Shown here one piece after another: positions 27,334-37,152 of a stretch of DNA of 64,000 bases; within the stretch, counting starts at the first letter, position 1, and every line of letters starts with the position of its first letter. The stretch comes from Mycolicibacterium tusciae JS617 (lineage in GTDB: Bacteria > Actinomycetota > Actinomycetes > Mycobacteriales > Mycobacteriaceae), in the NCBI RefSeq assembly GCF_000243415.2, contig NZ_KI912270.1, forward strand, positions 3,348,001 through 3,412,000, read 5' to 3'. The notes under the pieces are model-generated. The model worked only from the letters and a program-made list of their open reading frames with translations, was not told the origin of the DNA and did no database searches. A program made the translations under genes and the position numbers.

Positions 27334-28234
27334 GCCAGAAATACGCGTTCATCGCCGCGGAGCACGCTGACGGTGCCACCTTTGCGGGCATGGCTCCCAC
27401 GATCGTGCAGATGCTGAAATGGCTGGGGGTGTCGAAATCGGGGTTCTACGAGTGGTGGGGCCGGCCGGCGAGTGCGGCGATGTGCCGCCGCGAGGAACTC
27501 AAGCTCAAGATCGCCGCACTGTTCACGTCTTTCGGCGCCGTGTACGGGTATCGGCGCATCCACGCCGAGTTGGTCCGCGCCGGTGAACGGGTAGGCCCAG
27601 AGTTGGTGCGCACACTGATGCGCGAGTTGAATCTCGTTGCACTGCAACCGAAACCTTACAAGCGGACCACTATCGCCGGCGAGTCCGCCACCGCGGTGCC
27701 TGATCTGGTGGCCCGTGACTTCACCGCGGATCGGCCCGGGGTGAAGCTGGTCGGTGACATCACCTATATCCGGACCTGGGCTGGGTGGCTGTATTGGCGA
27801 CCGTGATCGACTGCTTCAACAAAGAAGTGATCGGTTACGCGATGGCCGATCACATGTGTACCGAGCTGGTCACCGGCGCCCTGGAGATGGCTGCCCGCAA
27901 CCACGCCCTGGAACCGGGATGCATTATGCACACCGACCGCGGGACGCAATACACCTCGACCGATTACGCCATTAAAATCGCCGACCTTGATATGAGAGCC
28001 TCGCTGGGGCGGACCGGAATATGTTGGGATAACGCGCTCGCAGAATCATTCTTTGCAGCCCTGAAAAATGAACGTGTGCACCACATGGTGTATCCGACGC
28101 GGAAGAAAGCAAGAGCTGATATTGCCCGCTATATCGAACTGTTCTATAATCGGCGCAGACTTCACTCCGCGTTGGGCTACCGCACGCCGCATGAAGTCCG
28201 CATCGAATACATGAATTCACAGCTCGCGGCATAA
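27330..28234 (+). pseudogene. IS3-family OrfB with a one-base deletion
   Basis: OrfB carries the DDE integrase core. The frame breaks near 27795, where TGTATTGGCG replaces TGTATTTGGCG of copy 1. The first part ends WAGWLYWRP, and the second part (from about 27785, LATVIDCFNKEVIGYAMADH) continues in another frame to the usual C-terminus NSQLAA. One added base would give 302 codons. Copy 2 therefore probably cannot move by itself, but copy 1 could supply the enzyme. Confidence 0.88.
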
Positions 28235-28247
28235 TTCCCGCGAAATC

Positions 28248-29714
28248 GGCTCTTCGATTTTGAGCGGGCAATCAGCATGATGTCTGGGTTGCGGCCCGCT
28301 GTTTGCGGGTGCAGTGGAAGCGTATCCGGCGGGCCGAGTTTTCTGTGTTTCTGAACCCGCACGCTGTGCGTTTGACCTGCTTGACGAGCCGGTTGTAGCC
28401 CTCGGTGCCGGCGTTGGTGATGCCGGTGGCGATGAAGGCGTTGATCTCGGGCCACCAGGTGTCCACGGTGGTGGCCAGGGTCAGCAGCTCCGGGATCTGC
28501 GAATCGATGCACCAGGACAGGAACCGGTGCAGGCGGTGCCGGGTCAGGTGCGGGTCGCCGCCGACGCGCACGGTGGACAGCAGGGTGCGCAGTTCTTCCT
28601 TGGCGATCCACGCTGAAAGGATCTGACCGGTGTCGTCAGCGGCGATGAGGGCGTTCCACATTTTGGCGAAACTCTTGCCCGACAGGCGTTCCCGAGCGCG
28701 CAGCAACCGTCGCCGGTTGGCCCATTCCGGGTCGATCTTGCGACCACGACGCTCACGTAGATCCCAGGTGACCCGTTGACGCACCTTGGTCACCGCGTCG
28801 TTGCCGAGCTTCACCAGGTGGAAGTGATCGACCACGATCGTCGCGTTGGGCAACAAGCCGGGTGTGCGGATCGCTGTCGCGTAGACCGCGGCCGGGTCGA
28901 TGGCCACGTAGGCCACGCCCGCGCGGAAGGCTTCGGTGCGCTCAGAGAGCCAGTCGATGACCGCTGCGCCGGTGCGGCCTTCCCGTTGCCCCAGCAGGCC
29001 CTGATCGCCGGCCAGGTCGACGAACCCGGTGTCCCACGGGTCCACCCGCACCCACCCCTGCGTCACCGCGCAGTGTTCCCACCTGGGCTTTCCGCGGCGG
29101 GTCTCATCGATGCCCAGCACCGCGGTGGGCTGCGGTTCGACTAGCAGCGACTCGGCGTGGGCGACGAACGCGCGGTGCGCGGTCGGCCACGACACGCCGT
29201 GGCTGTTTGCGACCTCGGCCACAGAACGGGCCGCATCCCCGATCGCCGCACCGACCTGAGTGCGCAACCGCAGAGTTGTGCGGGCCCGCGCCGGCACCTG
29301 CGCGATGGACTCGGTGAAGGACCCGCGTTCACAGTAGTCCTCCCGGCAACGCCACCGGGTCTTGTGCCACCGCAGCATGATTCGCGCTTCACCGTAGGGG
29401 ATATCCTTCGGTGCGGTGGCGACTCGGGCCTTCACCGAGGTGGACAACACCCCACACGACGGGCACGCCGCCGCGGACTCGCTCGCGGTCACCGCGTGCA
29501 CTACTCGCGTCCCGTCGGCCCAGCGCTCGACACGCTCAACCCGCACTCCTGGCAGCCCAAACAACAATGTCGTACCGTCGGACACGGCCCTTGGTTCCCT
29601 TCGTCAGCCTGAATGCTTCGCAACTTTCAGACTTCGGAAGACCAAGGGCCTCCCCATGCAGCGACACGCCCTACGAGAGCGAAATCACAACTGCCCCATT
29701 AAAATCGAAGAGCC
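28248..29714. mobile_element. ISL3-family element nested in IS3 copy 2
   Basis: This 1,467-bp element starts GGCTCTTCGATTTT and ends with the complement AAAATCGAAGAGCC. The 8-bp duplication GCGAAATC (28240-28247 and 29715-29722) is the standard length for the ISL3 family. It lies in the last 40 bp of IS3 copy 2, after the orfB stop. Its transposase gene is intact. Confidence 0.92.
28272..29585 (-). CDS. ISL3-family transposase
   Basis: A 437-residue transposase. The N-terminal zinc finger has CPSCG and a later pair of cysteines (RWRCREDYCERG). It is followed by a helix-turn-helix (SVAEVANSHGVSWPTAHRAF). The DDE core shows VLGIDETRRGKPRW, the aspartates of VAIDPAAVY and VVDHFHLVKL, and a C-terminal acidic residue in NAGTEGYNRLVK. 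The length is normal for the family and the frame is complete, so the element may be active. Confidence 0.93.
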   Translation of the reverse strand: MSDGTTLLFGLPGVRVERVERWADGTRVVHAVTASESAAACPSCGVLSTSVKARVATAPKDIPYGEARIMLRWHKTRWRCREDYCERGSFTESIAQVPARARTTLRLRTQVGAAIGDAARSVAEVANSHGVSWPTAHRAFVAHAESLLVEPQPTAVLGIDETRRGKPRWEHCAVTQGWVRVDPWDTGFVDLAGDQGLLGQREGRTGAAVIDWLSERTEAFRAGVAYVAIDPAAVYATAIRTPGLLPNATIVVDHFHLVKLGNDAVTKVRQRVTWDLRERRGRKIDPEWANRRRLLRARERLSGKSFAKMWNALIAADDTGQILSAWIAKEELRTLLSTVRVGGDPHLTRHRLHRFLSWCIDSQIPELLTLATTVDTWWPEINAFIATGITNAGTEGYNRLVKQVKRTACGFRNTENSARRIRFHCTRKQRAATQTSC

Positions 29715-29750
29715 GCGAAATCCGCAGTCCTAAAAGCGCGGAGCAGGCCA

Positions 29751-32700
29751 AAGTGCGCCAACCGATTAGCGTTCTCGTCCAACTCCCGATACGTCCACGA
29801 CCGCCCCAAACAACTAACAGCCACCGCCTCAGGAGTACGAGCCACCTGCGCAGCGAACAACTCCGGAATCGACACCCCCACAGGCACAGGCTCAGCCAAC
29901 ACCGCCCGATTACCAATCAGATCCAAACGCGCATGCTCACCAACATCAACCACATCGACCGCCGACAACCGCCGCAACGGATCACCAACCATCGCCACCA
30001 ACACCCGCTGCAACCGATCAACCAACGCCTCGATGGTCGCGGCATCAAACACATCAGTACGGAACTCCACCGCACCGCAGATCCCGGCCAGCACACCATC
30101 GTCACTGAATCGTTCAGCCAGCGAGAACATCACATCCATTCGGGCAGTACGGGTTTCGACCGGCAGCGTGCTAGCCTGCACCTCGCCCAAACTCAGCTCT
30201 GGGGAGGCGCCGTGGTTGAGGCCGGTGAAGTTCTGCCAAGCCAACGCCACCTGCACCAAAGGGTGATGGGTCAGACTGCGGTTCGGGTTGAGCCGTTCCA
30301 CCAGCACCTCGAAGGGCACATCTTGGTGCTCGTAGGCGCTCAGGCTGCGTTGGCGCACCTGGGCCAGCACCTGCGCGACGGTGGGGTCACCGCTCGCGTC
30401 GATGCGCAACACCAATGTGTTGACGAAGAACCCGACCACCTCATCGAGGGCCCGGTCGTTGCGCCCGGCGACGGGGAATCCGACTGCGACATCGGTGCTG
30501 GCGCTCAGCTGCGACAACAGCATTGCCAGGGCGGCCTGCACCACCATGAAGCTCGTGACGTCATGCTCGCGGGCCACTCGGGTTATCTGCTGGTGTAGAT
30601 CGGCCGGCCACTCGACGGCCACACTGGCGCCGCTGTAGTCGGCCACCGACGGGTAGGCCCGATCGGTGGGCAGCTGCAGGCGTTCGGGCAGTCCGGCGAG
30701 GACCTTTTCCCAGTAGGCGAGCTGCGCGGCGATGCGGCTGTCCGGGTCGTCGAGATCTCCCAACTGGGTGCGCTGCCACAGTGTGTAGTCGACGTACTGC
30801 ACCGCCAACGGTTCCCAACCGGGGGCGCGGCCGGCACACCGGCTGGAATAGGCCAACTTCAGATCGGCCACCAGTGGGGTCAGCGACCAGCCGTCGGCGG
30901 CGATATGGTGCACCACCACCGCCAGCACGTGCTCATCCTCGCTGACACGAAACAGCTTGGCCCGCATCGGAATTTGCGTCGACAATTCGAACGTGTGACG
31001 CACCGCAGCGTCGACGGCTTGCTCTAAACGGTTCGCCGGCCAGGCGGTGGCATCGACAACCTCCCAGCCGAAGTCCGCCCGCTCGGGCGCCACCACCTCC
31101 TGATACGGCACACCATCGCTGTCGGCGAATACGGTGCGCAGCGCTTCCTGCCGACCCACCACATCAACCAGCGCCGCCCCTAACGCGTCGGCGTCCAGGC
31201 GACCGTCCAACCGCAACGCCGCGGCGATGTTGTACACCGGCGAGGGACCTTGCAGCTGATCCAGGAACCACAAGCGCTGCTGGGCATACGACAGCGGAAT
31301 CGCGGCGGGCCGCTCGCCAGCCACCAACCGCGGCAGCTGACCCGAACCCACCCCGATGCGCGGAGCCAACTGGGCCACCGTGGGCGCCTCGAACACCGCG
31401 CGCACCGAAACATCGGCGTCGAGGGTGGTGTTGATTGCCGCGATCAGGCGCATCGCTGATAATGAGTCTCCGCCGAAGTCGAAGAAGGAGTCATCGACTC
31501 CGACCCGGGCCAACCCGAGTACCTGAGCGTAGATGCCGGCCAAGACCTCCTCGACCGCCGAACCCGGGGCGCGATAAGGACTTTCCTGATACTGCGGGGC
31601 CGGCAGCGCCCGAGTATCGAGCTTGCCGTTGGCAGTCAACGGCAACGCATCGATCACCACCACCGCCGCGGGAACCATAAAGGCCGGCAACCGCTCACCT
31701 AGCCGCGCGCGGATCTCGACGGGATCAGCAGTGCCGGTGAGATACCCCACCAACCGCTTATCACCGGGGCGGTCCTCCCGCACGATCACCACCGCCGCGC
31801 TAACCCCCTGCAGCGCGGCCAACGCAGCCTGCACCTCGCCCAGTTCGATGCGATACCCGCGGATCTTGACCTGCTCATCAGCACGCCCCAGATACTGCAA
31901 CTGCCCATCAGCACCCCAGCGCACCAAATCCCCAGTGCGATACATCCGTTGACCGGACACCCCGAACGGACACGCCACAAACCGCGACCCCGTCAACCCC
32001 GCCCGACCCAGATAACCGTGTGCCACCGCCGGACCGGTCAGATGCAACTCCCCCACCACCCCCACCGGGGCCGGGTTCAACCAGGCGTCGAGCACCAACG
32101 CACCCACCCCCGCGATCGGGGTCCCGATCCCCAGCGGCTGTCCCACACCCACGGCAGGAGTGCAGGTGGCCCATATCGTGGTTTCGGTAGGCCCGTAGCC
32201 GTTGAACATCCGACGTCCCGGCGCCCACCGGTTCACCAACCCCGCCGGACAGGCCTCCGCCGCGGCCAGCAGCGTCTTTACCCCGCCCAGCGCGGCAGAA
32301 TCCAGAGACGACAACACCGTCGGAGTCAGAACCGCCGCATCGACCCGCTGCTCTGCCAGCAACGCGGTCAACGCCGCCCCGGCGTACACATCGCGCGGCG
32401 CCACCACCAACGCCGCACCCGACCCCGCGGCCCACAACACCTCAAACACCGACGCGTCGAAGATCGGCGAGGCCACCATCAAAACCCGCGACCCACCGTC
32501 CAACCCGAACGTTTCACGTTGAGCCGCAGCCACTCCCAACAACCCGGCGTGACTGACCGCCACTCCCTTGGGGGTACCGGTGGAACCCGACGTGAAGATC
32601 ACGTACGCGGTGTCATCCACACCCACCGGCGCCAACCGCTCCGCATCGGTGATCGGCTCGGTGCTGCGCCCCGACAGATCCAGCGCATCGACGCGCAGCA

Positions 32701-34411
32701 GCAGCAGCGCATCGGCCCCGGCCACCGCGTCGGTGCCGGCGGTAAGCACACACACCGAGCCTGCGGTGTCCAACACCGTGGCGATACGTTTCACCGGATG
32801 AGCCCGATCCACCGGCACATAAACCCCGCCGGCCTTGACGACCGCCCACCAGGCCACCACCAACTCTGCAGACCGATCCAGCGCCACGCCCACCGCGCGC
32901 CCGGGACCGACCCCCTCCTCGATCAACACCCGCGCCAACCGCGTCGAGAACTCATCAAGCTCGCGATACGACAACACTCGGCCACCGTCGACCACCGCCA
33001 CCGCATCCGGATCGGCGGCCACCGCTACAGCCAATACCTCCGACACCACCCCCACCGGCGCCGCCACGTCAACACCGGACCACTGCGACAACACCAGATC
33101 GCGCTCACTGCGATCCAGCAACGACACATCCCCGACCATCACAGAGGCATCCGCGGCCAGGACGCGATCGAGGAGCAACTCCAAACGGGTTATGTGCCTG
33201 CCGATCTCGTCGGTCGTGTACCGCTCGGGATTCCACGCGAATTGAACTCGCGGAGCGCCGCCGCCCAGCCGCGGATAGATATTGATGGCGATGTCCTGGA
33301 TCGGGAAGGTGGTCAACACGTTGACTACACCTTCCGAAGGCCCGAAGTGAATCGCTGTCGCGAAGTCGAGCACGTTGATCACCTGGCCGAACTCGATATT
33401 CATGTCGAGTGGCGTGGTATCGGTAACGAGATCTGGCCAGCGCCGGAACTGTTGGTGCCGCAGCGCACCAACCACCGCTTTGGCGACCTGATCGGTCAGT
33501 GCGCCGACGGTGTCCTCGCGGTCGACATGGATGAGCAAGGGCACCAGATTCGAAACCATGCCTGCACATTTCTTCAGCGTGGCGGTGGTCCGCGCCGAAA
33601 CCGGCAGCGACAATGAAATATTCTCGCGCCCGGCTGTTTTCGCAATAAAGGATGCCAAGGTCGCGACAACTCTCGCGACATCGAATTGGTTGTTCTCGCT
33701 CTCCGGCGATAGATGAGCGCACATCAGTTCGCGCACCAGCGGATGGCGTGGCGCCACCGTCCTCCCCGTCCCGGCCAGGTCGGTAACCTCGAGTGGCCCG
33801 CGAACGACCGTCTTCCAGTATTCGGCGTCGGCATGACTGCGCGAAGACTCTTGATACTTTCGATCCGCGTCGCGGATCAGCGCGAACTCGGAGAAATCGA
33901 CTTCGGTGGTGGGGGCGACTGTTCCTGAATAGACTGCCGCGATGTGTCGAATCAAGTTGTTCGTGCCGAACCCGTCCACGAGCACGTGGTGCGTGCGCAG
34001 GTAGAAGTACGACATATCGTCGGCGATGCGCAGCAGCGCGAAGTTGGTCAGTCGATCGTTGACCAGATCGATCGGCTGGCGATAGTCGAGATCCATCCAG
34101 TCGCGAGCAGCTTCAACGGGGTCACCCTCGGCGCGCAGATCGATGCAAAGCATGGTCTGCGGAAAAGATCGGTCGACGACGAAGACGGGCTCGCCGTCAA
34201 CGAGCGACACCCGCGCACAGGGTGTACCGAACCGAGCGGCCGCGGCTTCGCACGCGTCCATCAACCTGTCGGCGTCGACCTCGTGATCGATCGCGAGAAA
34301 CCCTGCGAAGTTGTAAGGAACTTCGGGCCGGAGCTGTTGGGCTGCCCATATTGACCGCTGAGCGGCGGTTAACGGTCCCAGCGTGTCCGGTTGGTTACCG
34401 TAATTGAGCAT
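29751..34411 (-). pseudogene. NRPS fragment 1: C-A-T-C and start of an A domain
   Basis: This is the beginning of the NRPS. The first C domain has THHVLVDG (His141-His142, Asp146). A1 has [13 protein letters not shown] near residue 610 and [11 protein letters not shown], and T1 has [12 protein letters not shown] near residue 980. The second C domain has [11 protein letters not shown] near residue 1168, and the next A domain stops at ENANRLAH. There it runs into the IS3 end and terminates after a few foreign residues. Without an A domain before it, the first C domain may add an acyl group or be vestigial. No MbtH-like gene or epimerisation domain is seen. The formyltransferase upstream suggests an exochelin-type hydroxamate siderophore. 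Confidence 0.88.
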
Positions 34412-34715
34412 GATGACAACGAACCCCCAATTCTGGCCGCAACATCGAGGCCAAAATATTGAATATGCCGAGTTGAGTTAGCGCACAAGGTGAACCGGCG
34501 GTCGGTCCCGGAAAAGCCCAGGACTCTTGGGCCCGTTCACGGCGCACTTGTGTATCAAACAGATCGTGCTGCAATTTTTTTCCTGGCCGGGCGCGGTACC
34601 GAGAGTTGGACCACGACGGCAACCGCGATACTGCTGGTCAGCATGGTCGAAATCCTCTTGATGTGTTCGGTTGAGTGACAGGCTTTTCCGACGCGCGGCG
34701 GTTCTGCCGATCGAG
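34412..34715. other. Gap between NRPS and formyltransferase genes
   Basis: These 304 bp contain no convincing gene and no MbtH-like motif. A weak hairpin GCCCA-N7-TGGGC lies near 34520-34540. I found no IdeR-type box here, so the NRPS is either read from the fxbA promoter or has its own unrecognised promoter. Confidence 0.5.
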
Positions 34716-35654
34716 CTAGGGCTGGTCGGTCAGATAACCCCCGCGCCGAAAGTACTTTTCCGCGCTGTACTCGACTCCGTCGGCGCAACGAAGGCGGGTG
34801 ATCACCAACCCGCGGTTGTCGCCCCGGTACGCATTTGGCCCGCAGACCACAGCGCCGCCGCCCTCCTGCACTATGACCCTGCCTGCCGTGCCGCCATAGC
34901 GTGCTTCGGAGAGGTGCGCATCGATGACCTCGATCTGCTTCCCTCGGTAGAAGGTGAACGCACGCGGATAGGGATCGGACAGTGCCCGCACGAATCTCTC
35001 GACATCCTCAGCGGGCCAGTTCCAGTCGATCAAGCTGTCGCGCTCCGAACGCTTGTGAAAGTACGTCCGTTCGGCCTTGTTCTGCGGTCGCCATACAGCT
35101 GTGCCAGATTCCAACAACCGCAGCGCCTCGGCGAGAGCACCAGGAATGAGGTCCATCCCGCGCAGGACCAACTCGGTCCCGGTGTCGTTGGGACCGATCG
35201 GCAACGAATGCTGGACAAGGATGTCTCCCGTGTCCAAACCCTCGTCCATTCGGTGGACGGTCAAGCCGAATTCGGACTCGCCGCTGATCAGGGACCACAA
35301 GACTGGAGAAAAGCCGGTCAACTTCGGTAGCAGCGAATCGTGGAAGTTCAAAGTCCCGTGCGGCGGGATGCCATAGAGCTCCGCGGGCATCTTGTTGTAC
35401 CAACTGTTGACCACGATGACGTCGGGCCGGGCACGACTGACCAAATCGATGGTTTCGGCGTCCACCCGCTCCGTGAAATGCACCGGGATGCCGTGCTGAC
35501 GAGCGAGTTCCTCGACCGGCGCCGACCAAATTGCCTTGTAGGACTCTTCGCTGGCCGGGTGGGTGACGGCAAGCAATACGTCCTGATTCAGATCGATCAA
35601 CGCCTGTAGGGTCCTATAACCCCAGGTCTGATACCCGAAGAACACGATGCGCAC
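34716..35654 (-). CDS. fxbA: FxbA-like formyltransferase of siderophore biosynthesis
   Basis: A 312-residue protein of the formyltetrahydrofolate-dependent formyltransferase family (related to methionyl-tRNA formyltransferase). It starts VRIVFFGYQTWG at GTG 35654 with AGGAGGT six bases before. Catalytic features are the asparagine, histidine and aspartate of LNFHDSLLP and GLTVHRMDEGLDTGDIL, plus the SLLPKLTGFSPV loop. The C-terminal domain has ERDSLIDWNW. In M. smegmatis the FxbA protein formylates the hydroxyornithine of exochelin. An IdeR-type box lies 60 bp upstream and the NRPS follows on the same strand. The gene looks intact although its NRPS partner is broken. Confidence 0.85.
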   Translation of the reverse strand: MRIVFFGYQTWGYRTLQALIDLNQDVLLAVTHPASEESYKAIWSAPVEELARQHGIPVHFTERVDAETIDLVSRARPDVIVVNSWYNKMPAELYGIPPHGTLNFHDSLLPKLTGFSPVLWSLISGESEFGLTVHRMDEGLDTGDILVQHSLPIGPNDTGTELVLRGMDLIPGALAEALRLLESGTAVWRPQNKAERTYFHKRSERDSLIDWNWPAEDVERFVRALSDPYPRAFTFYRGKQIEVIDAHLSEARYGGTAGRVIVQEGGGAVVCGPNAYRGDNRGLVITRLRCADGVEYSAEKYFRRGGYLTDQP

Positions 35655-35712
35655 TTCTTGACCTCCTACTGGGCTATGCCTTGATGCCGCGCATCGCCTC
35701 AAACTACGGATC

Positions 35713-35731
35713 TTACGGTAGCCTTCCCTAA
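35713..35731 (-). promoter_or_regulatory. IdeR-type iron box upstream of fxbA
   Basis: Read on the minus strand, TTAGGGAAGGCTACCGTAA matches the IdeR consensus TTAGGTTAGGCTAACCTAA at 15 of 19 positions. It lies about 60 bp before the fxbA start, in the fxbA/histidine-kinase divergent region. This is the expected control of a siderophore gene: repression when iron is plentiful. Confidence 0.7.
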
Positions 35732-35865
35732 GTTTCGACCGGTGGGCTGGAGTTCGATCAGAGCCATCCGACGACTGAGCTCGGCCGATGGTGGGGACAG
35801 CCCCACCGTCGACCGGGTAGCGCACCGTATGTGTCCGACCCTGACACGTGCCTAGTGTGAACGAC

Positions 35866-37152
35866 ATGACCGCCGCCCCCGCGCAACCCGAACGCGACGG
35901 CCTTCTCCGACGCCTCGCCGGCGATTCCGGTTACCTCCTCAGCGGATTCCCGCTCGCGGTCGCCGGCTTCGTCATCATCGTGACCGGACTGTCGGCCGGA
36001 GTCGGCCTGCTGGTCGTCGTCGTCGGTCTGCCCGTGCTTGCCCTGGCCGTGCTGATCGCGCGGCTGCTCGCCGACATCGAACGACTTCGCATACCGGCGA
36101 TCCTTCGTCGGCCGCGGACCCGGCCGACCTATCGGACATCGCAAGCGGGCGAAGGTATTTGGAAGCGCGTCACGACACCGCTGGCACAGACCCAGGGCTG
36201 GCTCGATGTCGCACATGCCCTCCTGCTCTTCCCGATCGCGGTGTTCACGTTCTGCGTCGCCGTCACGTGGTGGGCGGTGGCAATCGGTGGCACTTTGACC
36301 GTCGCTTGGGATTGGAGCATTCCGAGGGGTCCGGACAACCAATCGCTCGCCCAGCTGGTCGGGCTCGGCGACAGCGCGTTCGCCAGAATCGCCTTTCAAA
36401 CTGCCGTCGGACTGGTCTGTCTGGTCACTCTTCCGGCGGTGATGCGCCTCTGCGCGCTGGCCCAGGCCGGGTTCAGTCGCATTCTGCTGACCGGGGTAGC
36501 CGAGATGCGCGAGACGATCACCGTGCTGACGGACCAGAAGGCCGCGGCGGTGTCCGCGGAAGCGGTTGCGTTGCGAAAGCTGGAGCGCGACATGCACGAC
36601 GGTCCACAGCAGAGGCTCGTCCGTCTGGCGATGGACCTGGGCCGGGCTCAGCAACAGCTCGATAGTGATCCCGAGGCGCTGCGGGGCACTCTGGCCGAGG
36701 CGGTCGACCAGACACGGGAGACGCTCGACGAGCTACGCGCACTCTCTCGCGGCATCGCGCCACCGGTGCTCGCCGATCGCGGCCTGCCCAGCGCGTTGGC
36801 CGCACTCGCCGGCCGGTGCACCGTCCCCGTCGAGTTGGTGGTCGACGCCGATCTCGGCCTGCCACACGGTCGGCTCGACGCGGCTGTCGAGAACACCGCC
36901 TACTTCACCGTCTCGGAAGCCCTCACCAATGTCGCCAAGCACAGCGGTGCGACGAACTGCTGGGTGACGGTTGCCAACGGGCCTGGGCGGCTGGCGGTGC
37001 AGATCGTCGACGACGGTAGTGGCGGTGCGCACGTCGCCAAGGGTCACGGCCTGAGTGGGCTCGCCGATCGGGTGCTGTCCACCGGCGGTGCGCTCACCGT
37101 CGTCAGCCCTACGGGTGGCCCGACCGAGCTCAGGGTGGAGCTGCCGTGCTGA
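35866..37152 (+). CDS. NarL-type sensor histidine kinase
   Basis: A 428-residue membrane kinase. The N-terminal half has several hydrophobic segments (about residues 25-65, 115-150 and 170-205) that form a sensor domain of the kind found in many actinobacterial kinases. The HisKA_3 phosphorylation site is His244 in LERDMHDGPQQR. The ATPase domain has SEALTNVAKHS and DDGSGGA followed by GHGLSGLADRV. ATG 35866 is taken as the start; GTG 35857 is an alternative. Its regulator overlaps its 3' end. Confidence 0.92.
   Translation: MTAAPAQPERDGLLRRLAGDSGYLLSGFPLAVAGFVIIVTGLSAGVGLLVVVVGLPVLALAVLIARLLADIERLRIPAILRRPRTRPTYRTSQAGEGIWKRVTTPLAQTQGWLDVAHALLLFPIAVFTFCVAVTWWAVAIGGTLTVAWDWSIPRGPDNQSLAQLVGLGDSAFARIAFQTAVGLVCLVTLPAVMRLCALAQAGFSRILLTGVAEMRETITVLTDQKAAAVSAEAVALRKLERDMHDGPQQRLVRLAMDLGRAQQQLDSDPEALRGTLAEAVDQTRETLDELRALSRGIAPPVLADRGLPSALAALAGRCTVPVELVVDADLGLPHGRLDAAVENTAYFTVSEALTNVAKHSGATNCWVTVANGPGRLAVQIVDDGSGGAHVAKGHGLSGLADRVLSTGGALTVVSPTGGPTELRVELPC

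Larger units (their letters stand above)
26979..29750. mobile_element. IS3-family element, copy 2, itself interrupted by an ISL3-family element
   Basis: The second copy of the IS3 element runs 26979-28247 and continues 29723-29750 after the ISL3 insertion. Without the insertion it is 1,297 bp, two bases shorter than copy 1, matching the two indels seen in its genes. Its tips are TGGCGTGCCC and GGAGCAGGCCA. The flanking trinucleotides (CCC and AAG) do not match. Instead, 157 bp of NRPS sequence is repeated on both sides (26822-26978 and 29751-29907), so this is not a simple insertion. Confidence 0.88.

Noticed and set aside
34412..34715. A possible MbtH-like gene between fxbA and the NRPS
   Set aside because: The only frame there lacks the conserved MbtH tryptophan and serine pattern and has no ribosome-binding site.
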